This document shows, one piece after another, positions 42,880 to 47,920 of a stretch of DNA of 47,920 nucleotides (position 1 is its first letter; the number at the start of each line of letters is the position of its first letter). The stretch spans positions 1 to 47,920 of the forward strand of contig JAFGNZ010000036.1 of the NCBI GenBank assembly GCA_016926755.1. The letters are read 5' to 3'. The notes beneath the pieces were generated by a model. It ran no database searches, was not told the DNA's origin, and saw only the letters and a list, made by a program, of their open reading frames with translations. Position numbers and translations under genes: made by a program. The DNA is from Myxococcaceae bacterium. GTDB lineage: Bacteria > Myxococcota > Myxococcia > Myxococcales > Myxococcaceae.

Positions 42880-45003
42880 ATGACCCAGCAGTTTGGAAAG
42901 TACCTCCTGCTCAAGCGCCTTGCACTGGGAGGCATGGCGGAGATCTGGCTGGCCAAGCAGCTCGGGGTCCAGGGCTTCGAGAAGCTCGTGGTCGTCAAGC
43001 GGATCCTCGAGCAGTTCGCGGCCGAGAAGGAGTTCGTCCAGATGTTCCTGGACGAGGCGCGGCTGGCGGCCACCCTCAACCACCCCAACGTGGTGCAGAT
43101 CTACGATCTGGGGCAGGAGGAGGCCTCCTTCTACATCGCGATGGAGTTCATCGCCGGGCATGACCTGCTGGCCATCCTGCGCAAGTGCAAGCGCGCCCAG
43201 ATCAAGCTGCCGCCGCACATCGCCGCCCGCCTGATCGCCGGCGCCTGCGAGGGGCTCCACTACGCGCACACCCGGAAGGACAACCTCGGCAACCCGCTGA
43301 ACATCGTCCACCGGGACGTGTCCCCCTCCAACATCCTCGTCACCTACGAGGGCGGCGTGAAGGTGGTGGACTTCGGCATCGCCAAGGCCGAGTCGCACAG
43401 CACCAAGACGGAGGCCGGCAAGCTCAAGGGGAAGTTCAGCTACATGTCCCCGGAGCAGATCCGGGCGATGCCGCTGGATGCCCGCAGCGACGTGTTCGCG
43501 CTGGGCATCGTCCTGTACGAGATCCTCGTGGGGCGCCGGCTGTTCAAGCGCGACAACGAGCTGGCCATCATGCAGGACATCCTGGAGGGCGAGGTGCGGC
43601 CGGCCTCCGAGCTGCGCCCGGACGTGCCTCCGGCGCTGGACGAGATCCTCGACAAGGCGCTGCAGAAGGATCGCCGCAAGCGCTACGGCAGCGCGCAGGA
43701 GATGCAGCTGGCGCTGGAGAAGTACCTGGCCAGCACGCCCGAGCCGCCCACCAGCATCCACGTCTCGAACTTCATGCTGGAGCTGTTCGTGGAGGAGCAC
43801 GTCGCCTACCGGGCACTGCTCCGGGAGCTGCCCACCGCCCGGCCGGAGCAGCTGGTCCAGATCATCGAGCAGGGGCACCGCACCGGTACCGGCAACTCGC
43901 ACGTCTCCGGCTTCACCGGCCCCGGGGCCCGGCCGGAGGGCGAGCGCTCCGAGTCGGAGGTGGTGGAGGCGGTGCGCCGCCCCACGGGCCGCAAGAAGGT
44001 GGTGGCCGCGGTAGGCGCGCTCTTCGGAGTGGCGTTGGTGGGGCTGCTCTCCTTCGCGCTGACCCGCTCCTCCGCCCCGCCCGTGGAGGGCGAGGTGACG
44101 GTGGAGAGTGATCCGCCGGGCGCCACCCTGGTGGTGGATGGCCTGCAGTCCAAGGTGACGACACCGGGCACGTTGCGGATGCTGGCGCTCGATCAGGACG
44201 TCCGCGTGCGGATCGCGAAGGAGGGCCACGAGCCGCGAGAGGTGACGGTGCGGCTCACCCGCCAGGACCCTAAAAAGACCGTGTCGGTGCTGCTGCCCAG
44301 GGAGCAGGCGAAGCCCGGCGCGATCATGCTGGTGACCGAGCCGCCCGGGGCCACGGTGGTGCTCGATGGGAAGCCCCAGGAGGGCACGACGCCGCTGACG
44401 CTGTCCGAGGTGGCCTCGGGAGTGGAGCACCTGCTGCGGGTGAGCCTCGCCGGCCACCAGGAGGAGGCCGCCACGGTGGAGGTGACGCCCGGTGAGACCC
44501 GGTCGGTGACGATCTCGCTGAAGGCCCTGGCACCGCCAGAGCCGGAGCCGCTCTCGGAGGTGCGCGGCGCGAAGAAGGGCAAGAAGGAGGGCCTCACCGG
44601 CGAAGTGGAGATCTCCAGCACCCCGCCCGCGGACATCTTCCTGGGCGCGAAGAAGCTGGGGCGCACGCCGACGACGGTGAAGCTGCCCGCGGGGAACGTG
44701 AAGCTGACGTTCGTCAACACCGAGCTGGATCTGCGCCAGACGGCCTCGGTGAACGTGGAGGCCAGGGGGAAGACGCGGAGCGCCGTGGCGTTCCGGAAGG
44801 GGAAGATCGCCGCGGACGCGAAGCCCTGGGCGGACGTGTACATCGGCGAGAAGAAGCTGGGCACCACGCCGCTGGCGCCGCGCGAGGTCTACGAGGGCAG
44901 CTACACGCTGCGCCTGGTGAACAGCGAGCTGGGCGCCATCAAGGCCATCAAGGTGGTGGTGGTGCCGGGCAAGACCACCGTGGTGCGCGAGCAGCTCCAG
45001 TAG
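42880..45003 (+). CDS. Membrane Ser/Thr protein kinase with PEGA repeats
   Basis: Protein of 707 residues. Cytoplasmic Hanks kinase domain at about 7-285 with glycine loop RLALGGMAEIW (13-23), K40, HRDVSPSN (144-151), DFG (164-166) and SPEQ near 191. A linker leads to one membrane span at about 372-395 (VVAAVGALFGVALVGLLSFA), so the C-terminal half is periplasmic. That half has four PEGA-like units: DPPGATLVVDG, EPPGATVVLDG, TPPADIFLGAK and KPWADVYIGEK, the last two having lost the PGA core. PEGA domains are thought to bind carbohydrate or surface structures, so it may be a transmembrane sensor kinase. ATG 42880 follows a GGGGGT tract; the gene diverges from the giant surface protein over 113 bases. 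Confidence 0.94.
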   Translation: MTQQFGKYLLLKRLALGGMAEIWLAKQLGVQGFEKLVVVKRILEQFAAEKEFVQMFLDEARLAATLNHPNVVQIYDLGQEEASFYIAMEFIAGHDLLAILRKCKRAQIKLPPHIAARLIAGACEGLHYAHTRKDNLGNPLNIVHRDVSPSNILVTYEGGVKVVDFGIAKAESHSTKTEAGKLKGKFSYMSPEQIRAMPLDARSDVFALGIVLYEILVGRRLFKRDNELAIMQDILEGEVRPASELRPDVPPALDEILDKALQKDRRKRYGSAQEMQLALEKYLASTPEPPTSIHVSNFMLELFVEEHVAYRALLRELPTARPEQLVQIIEQGHRTGTGNSHVSGFTGPGARPEGERSESEVVEAVRRPTGRKKVVAAVGALFGVALVGLLSFALTRSSAPPVEGEVTVESDPPGATLVVDGLQSKVTTPGTLRMLALDQDVRVRIAKEGHEPREVTVRLTRQDPKKTVSVLLPREQAKPGAIMLVTEPPGATVVLDGKPQEGTTPLTLSEVASGVEHLLRVSLAGHQEEAATVEVTPGETRSVTISLKALAPPEPEPLSEVRGAKKGKKEGLTGEVEISSTPPADIFLGAKKLGRTPTTVKLPAGNVKLTFVNTELDLRQTASVNVEARGKTRSAVAFRKGKIAADAKPWADVYIGEKKLGTTPLAPREVYEGSYTLRLVNSELGAIKAIKVVVVPGKTTVVREQLQ

Positions 45004-45017
45004 CTGGAACGCAACGA

Positions 45018-45043
45018 GGGCGCTCCCCGCGAGGAGAGCGCCC
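45018..45043. terminator. Hairpin terminator between convergent kinase and small-protein genes
   Basis: GGGCGCTC (45018-45025) pairs perfectly with GAGCGCCC (45036-45043) across a ten-base loop, 15 bases after the kinase stop. A second small stem TCCGCG/CGCGGA (45053-45058, 45065-45070) lies next to it, close to the end of the opposing gene. Either strand could use them. Confidence 0.55.
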
Positions 45044-45071
45044 CCGTGTGGCTCCGCGAGGGAGCGCGGAA

Positions 45072-45314
45072 CTACTTGGTCTCCGCCGCGGTGGCCTCGG
45101 CCTTCTTGGCGGCCTTCTTGGCGGCCTTCTTGGTCTTCTTGGCGGGCTTCTCGGCGGCAGGAGCCTCGGCGGCAGGAGCCTCGGCGGCAGGAGCCTCGGC
45201 GGCAGGAGCCTCGGCGGCGGGAGCCTCGGCGGCAGGAGCCTCGGCCGGCTTGACGGCGTCGGAGGCAAACGCGGAGGTGGCAACGAAGGCAACAGCGATG
45301 AAGAGCTTCTTCAT
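45072..45314 (-). CDS. 80-residue secreted repeat protein with a Lys-rich tail
   Basis: Signal peptide at about 1-18 (KKLFIAVAFVATSAFA-S), then six PAAEA units (about 24-54), then a Lys/Ala tail resembling bacterial histone-H1-like C-termini (KKTKKAAKKAAKKAE, about 58-72). The mature protein would be about 62 residues, disordered, acidic in the repeat half and strongly basic at the end. GGAG lies eight bases before ATG 45314. A near-consensus sigma-54 promoter lies 65-80 bases upstream of the ATG. Function unknown; a secreted or periplasmic polyelectrolyte that could bind DNA, polysaccharide or peptidoglycan is a reasonable guess. Clean signal, ribosome site and promoter make it a real gene. 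Confidence 0.8.
   Translation of the reverse strand: MKKLFIAVAFVATSAFASDAVKPAEAPAAEAPAAEAPAAEAPAAEAPAAEAPAAEKPAKKTKKAAKKAAKKAEATAAETK
45151..45240. repeat. Six 15-bp tandem repeats
   Basis: Six consecutive copies of TCGGCGGCAGGAGCC (unit five has one A-to-G change), encoding the PAAEA repeats of the 80-residue protein on the minus strand. Unit length is a multiple of three, so copy-number change keeps the frame. Confidence 0.95.
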
Positions 45315-45378
45315 GACGGGGATCTCCAGGTTGGAGCAGCAACGGCGCGAGATGCGACCGTTTGCGCCAGGCCCTCAG

Positions 45379-45394
45379 AGCAGGGGCCGTGCCA
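45379..45394 (-). promoter_or_regulatory. Sigma-54 promoter of the 80-residue repeat protein
   Basis: On the minus strand the sequence is TGGCACGGCCCCTGCT, matching TGGCACG-N4-TTGCW at 11 of 12 defined positions, with the required GG and GC ten bases apart. Transcription would start near 45368, leaving a leader of about 54 bases before ATG 45314. Confidence 0.7.
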
Positions 45395-45436
45395 CGGGCG
45401 CTTTCCTGGGAAACCCAAGCTCACATGGCTCGAAGG

Positions 45437-45486
45437 TGGGGAGATTCTCCTCATTTTGGACTCAAACAATGGGGAGCGTTTCCCCA
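45437..45486. promoter_or_regulatory. Two phased dyads, candidate sigma-54 activator sites
   Basis: TGGGGAG occurs at 45437-45443 and again at 45470-45476, exactly 33 bases (about three helical turns) apart. Each begins a dyad: GGAGA-T-TCTCC (45440-45450) and TGGGGA-GCGTT-TCCCCA (45470-45486). Their centres are about 77 and 110 bases upstream of the predicted sigma-54 start, the usual place for NtrC-type enhancer sites. Confidence 0.5.
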
Positions 45487-45542
45487 GGCGCTGCCCGTGA
45501 GACCTTTGACGGCACCCCCTGTCTTCTGCGATTTGAAGGGAT

Positions 45543-45986
45543 ATGCGGCACCTCTTCATCGCGATGGCCACCGCTTGGTGGGCGCTTGGGTGCGCTGCGG
45601 GCATACCTCCTGCGCTCCTCCAGGCGCGAACCCAGGAAGCGGAGCGGTGGCAGCGCCAGTACGAGGAGGAGCGAGTCCGCTCCGAGGAGCTGGCGGAGCG
45701 GCTGTCGGCGGTGGAGTCCGAGCTGGAGCGCGTGGCGAATGAGCACGCGGAGGCCAACCAGGCCCTGCAGGTGCTGAGCGAGGAGGTGGCGCGGCTGGCG
45801 GCGGAGCGAGACTCCCTGGAGGAGCACAACGCTCAGCTCCAGGCCCGGCAGCGCGAGCTGGCCAGGCTGCAGGAGCAGCTGTCCGACAAGTGGTTCGAGT
45901 CGGCGCTCTCCCGCGCGCGGCGACACAGCCCGCCGCCAGCGCCGGCGGCCACCAGCCCGGGCGGTGGACAGGGCGCCTCACCCTGA
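45543..45986 (+). CDS. Coiled-coil lipoprotein upstream of the sensor kinase
   Basis: Protein of 147 residues. Lipoprotein signal with lipobox ALGC (cysteine at about 17), then a long coiled coil from about 28 to 118 rich in Glu, Arg, Leu and Gln (RQYEEERVRSEELAERLSAV), then a Pro/Ala/Gly-rich tail. No named family. It is eight bases upstream of the GTG I use for the histidine kinase gene, so co-transcription is likely. A periplasmic coiled-coil lipoprotein next to a kinase with a long periplasmic helical domain suggests a signal-input partner, by inference only. A TTGACG box at 45506-45511 may be its -35; the -10 is poor. Confidence 0.78.
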   Translation: MRHLFIAMATAWWALGCAAGIPPALLQARTQEAERWQRQYEEERVRSEELAERLSAVESELERVANEHAEANQALQVLSEEVARLAAERDSLEEHNAQLQARQRELARLQEQLSDKWFESALSRARRHSPPPAPAATSPGGGQGASP

Positions 45987-45993
45987 GCGTCTC

Positions 45994-47385
45994 GTGAACT
46001 CTCGCGCGCCCATCCGCGGCTACCGGGCAGGCTTCCTCTTCTCGGTGGCCCTCCTGTCCGCCGTCGCGGCCTTCACCCTGTGGACGGAGGTGCGCACGGG
46101 CGAGCGGGTGGACGCGCTGGTGCGCGAGGCCCTGGAGCGCGCCAGCCTGATCGGCCGCATCCGCGTGGACACGCTCTCGCTGGAGAGCGCCATCGAGGCG
46201 CACATTCGCGCCACGGATGACGAGGAGCGCCATGCGGCCAACGCGGTGATGGAGGACATCCTCGGAAGCATCCGCCGCTCCACCGAGGCCTACACGCGCA
46301 ACCTGCCGCTGGGGGAGGAGGTGGGGTGGCAACGCTTCAATGGGGCCTGTCAGAAGCTGGCGGATCAGGTGCGCGCCACCGCCGTCTTCTCCCGCCGCCA
46401 CCAGGCCGAGCGGGCCCGGCATCAGCTGGCCGAGCGCATCCGCCCGCTCGTGATGGAGGTGGACGCGCTGGCCACCCAGCTGGCCCAGGAGAACACGGAC
46501 GAGGCGCGGGAGCTCGTCGGCCACCTGGCCCGCATGCGGGTGCGCAACACCGCGCTGGGCACGGGGGCCACGCTGGTGGCCGTGCTCGTCTCGCTGCTGG
46601 TGGGCTGGCACATCACCTCCGTGCTGCGGCGCCAGGAGGCCACCATCCAGCGGCAGCTCGAGGAGGTGGGCCGGGCCAACCGGGAGCTGGACGCCTTCAC
46701 GAGCCGGGTGGCGCATGATCTGATGGGGCCGCTGGCGCCGCTGAAGGGCTACCTCACCCTCATCCGCCGCACGGGTGGGGTGCGGGACACAGGGGCAGTG
46801 GAGATGCTGGCCCAGTGCGAGTCGAGCGCGGTGCGCATGGGCGAGCTCATCGAGGCGCTGCTGCGCTTCTGCCGGGCGGGGACGCGGGGCGAGCGCACCT
46901 CGGCGGAGCTGGACACCGCGGTGAGCACGGTGCTGCTGGAGCTGGGGCAGACGGCCACCGCCCAGGGGGTGGAGCTGGAGCGAGAGCTGGAGCAGGGGGT
47001 GCGGGTGGACTGCCCCAACCAGCTCCTCCAGGTGGTGGCGCGCAACCTCGTGTCCAACGCGGTGAAGTACACGGCGGGCCGCCCCTCGCCACGCGTCTCC
47101 GTGCGGGCCTCCCGGGCGGGCGCCGAGGCGGTGCTGGAGGTGAGGGACAATGGCCTCGGCATGAGCGCGGCCACGCGAGCCTCGCTCTTCCAGCCCTTCT
47201 TCCGCGCGCCCGAGGCCCGGGGGCTGCCGGGCCATGGGCTGGGGCTGGCCACCGCGAAGCGGTTGGTGGAGGCGCACGGGGGGAGCCTGGCCGTGGAGTC
47301 CCAGGAGGGCGTGGGGACGACGATGACGGTCCGCCTCCCGCTCCTGACGGCGCCGGAGGTGGCGGCTGGCAGGGTGGCGCCATGA
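45994..47385 (+). CDS. Transmembrane sensor histidine kinase
   Basis: Protein of about 463 residues from GTG 45994; an in-frame GTG at 45964 would overlap the lipoprotein gene. Two membrane spans (about 11-30 and 190-210) flank an all-helical periplasmic sensor of about 160 residues. HisKA follows with FTSRVAHDLMGPLAPLKGYL (phosphoacceptor H241), then HATPase_c with NLVSNAVKYT (N box), DNGLGM and GHGLGLATAK. All catalytic boxes are intact. The stop overlaps the next start (ATGA), pairing it with the sigma-54 response regulator. No HAMP or PAS domain is obvious. Confidence 0.93.
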   Translation: MNSRAPIRGYRAGFLFSVALLSAVAAFTLWTEVRTGERVDALVREALERASLIGRIRVDTLSLESAIEAHIRATDDEERHAANAVMEDILGSIRRSTEAYTRNLPLGEEVGWQRFNGACQKLADQVRATAVFSRRHQAERARHQLAERIRPLVMEVDALATQLAQENTDEARELVGHLARMRVRNTALGTGATLVAVLVSLLVGWHITSVLRRQEATIQRQLEEVGRANRELDAFTSRVAHDLMGPLAPLKGYLTLIRRTGGVRDTGAVEMLAQCESSAVRMGELIEALLRFCRAGTRGERTSAELDTAVSTVLLELGQTATAQGVELERELEQGVRVDCPNQLLQVVARNLVSNAVKYTAGRPSPRVSVRASRAGAEAVLEVRDNGLGMSAATRASLFQPFFRAPEARGLPGHGLGLATAKRLVEAHGGSLAVESQEGVGTTMTVRLPLLTAPEVAAGRVAP

Positions 47386-47920
47386 CTTCCATTCGAATCC
47401 TCGCCGTCGATGATGATCCTCACGCGAGGGATCTGCTCCAGCGGCTCCTCGGCACACTGGGCGAGGTGGTGCTGGCGGCGGATCCGAAGAGCGCCGCCGA
47501 GCGGCTGGCCGAGGACGGGCCGTTCGATCTGGTGCTCACGGACATGGCCATGCCCAACCCGGGGGATGGGCTCGAGGTGCTCCAGGCGGTGAGGGCGCGG
47601 CTGGCGGACACGCCCGTCATCGTGGTGACGGCGTTCGGCAACATCGAGGGCGCGCTGGACAGCATCCAGCAAGGGGCCTTCGACTACCTGGCCAAGCCCT
47701 TCGACGTGGACGCCATCCTCCGGGTGTCGCGGCGGGCGCTGGAGCAGAAGCGGCTGGTGGAGGAGAACCGCTCGCTGCGCAAGCAGGTGGAGCGCAGCAC
47801 GCTGGTGGGCCGCAGCCCGGCGCTGCTGGAGGTCTACAAGCAGGTGGCGCGGGCGGCGGCGACGCAGGTGCCGGTGCTGATCACGGGCGAGACGGGGACG
47901 GGCAAGGAGATGGTGGCGCG
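47382..47920 (+). CDS. NtrC-type sigma-54-dependent response regulator, N-terminal part
   Basis: The first 179 residues are in the window; the gene runs off the right edge. Receiver domain at about 4-120 with acidic residues in AVDDDPH, phosphoacceptor D54 in LVLTDMAMP, VTAFGNIEGAL and the conserved lysine in YLAKPFDVDAI. A linker follows, then the start of an AAA+ sigma-54 activation domain: LVGRSPALLEVYKQVARAAA and the Walker A sequence GETGTGKE near 169-176. The DNA-binding domain is beyond the window. Overlap with the kinase stop makes a cognate pair. The sigma-54 promoter 2 kb upstream is a natural candidate target. Confidence 0.95.
   Translation, partial: MTSIRILAVDDDPHARDLLQRLLGTLGEVVLAADPKSAAERLAEDGPFDLVLTDMAMPNPGDGLEVLQAVRARLADTPVIVVTAFGNIEGALDSIQQGAFDYLAKPFDVDAILRVSRRALEQKRLVEENRSLRKQVERSTLVGRSPALLEVYKQVARAAATQVPVLITGETGTGKEMVA

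Noticed and set aside
34535-42883. A plus-strand open frame of 2782 codons opposite the giant surface protein gene
   Set aside because: Its translation is Arg/His/Ala/Gly-rich with no domain, signal peptide or ribosome site. It mirrors a repeat-rich GC3-biased gene whose antisense frame simply lacks stops.
45151-45240. 15-bp tandem array considered as a CRISPR-like or origin iteron array
   Set aside because: Units are contiguous without spacers, are in frame and encode PAAEA repeats, so it is a coding repeat.

Overview
The window reads as chromosomal DNA of a myxobacterium, probably of the Myxococcus/Archangium/Cystobacter group. This rests on very high GC with GC-rich third codon positions, a Glt/Nfs-type gliding or spore-coat envelope gene set, a PglI/AgmX C-terminal domain, Hanks-type kinases (one with PEGA repeats), a Myxococcus-type protoporphyrinogen oxidase, a C-factor (CsgA)-like short-chain dehydrogenase, and a giant repeat-built surface protein with a MYXO-CTERM-like tail. 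Coding density is very high. No gene-free stretch exceeds about 230 bases, and no tRNA, rRNA, CRISPR array, insertion sequence or phage module was seen.

Layout. 1-2760: the tail of an M28-type peptidase and a convergent beta-propeller/di-heme cytochrome c protein. 2962-14371: an eight-gene operon for a cell-envelope complex. Its order is a GltF-like small protein, a GltG/PglI-like FHA/TonB-like protein, a GltH-like beta-barrel, GltE-like and GltD-like TPR proteins, two lipoproteins and a further TPR protein; start and stop codons overlap from the beta-barrel gene onward. 14533-24028: mostly housekeeping genes (fatty acid desaturase, a zincin, two WHy-type lipoproteins, aat, a membrane methyltransferase, a pilus-assembly N-domain protein, a CorC/HlyC-type CBS protein, a Ser/Thr kinase, glgA, pdxH). 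24043-28886: a C-factor-like SDR diverging from hemG over a perfect 16-bp operator-like palindrome, then a tight operon of a 36-residue membrane protein, a priming sugar transferase and a LytS/LytTR pair. 28925-32626: GCS2-type ligase, rlmN and an aldo/keto reductase.

32637-42766: a small lipoprotein translationally coupled to a 3248-residue reading frame. That frame encodes about 18 NHL repeats with paired cysteines, 11 Ig-like repeats of about 94 residues, about 7 PKD-like domains, a MYXO-CTERM-like tail and then, with no stop codon, a complete second signal-peptide/TPR protein. 42880-45003: a kinase with four PEGA-like units.

45072-47920: probably a local regulatory module. An 80-residue secreted repeat protein is preceded by a near-consensus sigma-54 promoter and two helically phased dyads at enhancer-like distance. 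Diverging from it are a coiled-coil lipoprotein, a histidine kinase and an NtrC-type sigma-54 activator that runs off the window.

All family assignments come from reading translations by eye. Comparisons with Myxococcus xanthus genes are from memory and not from a database search.
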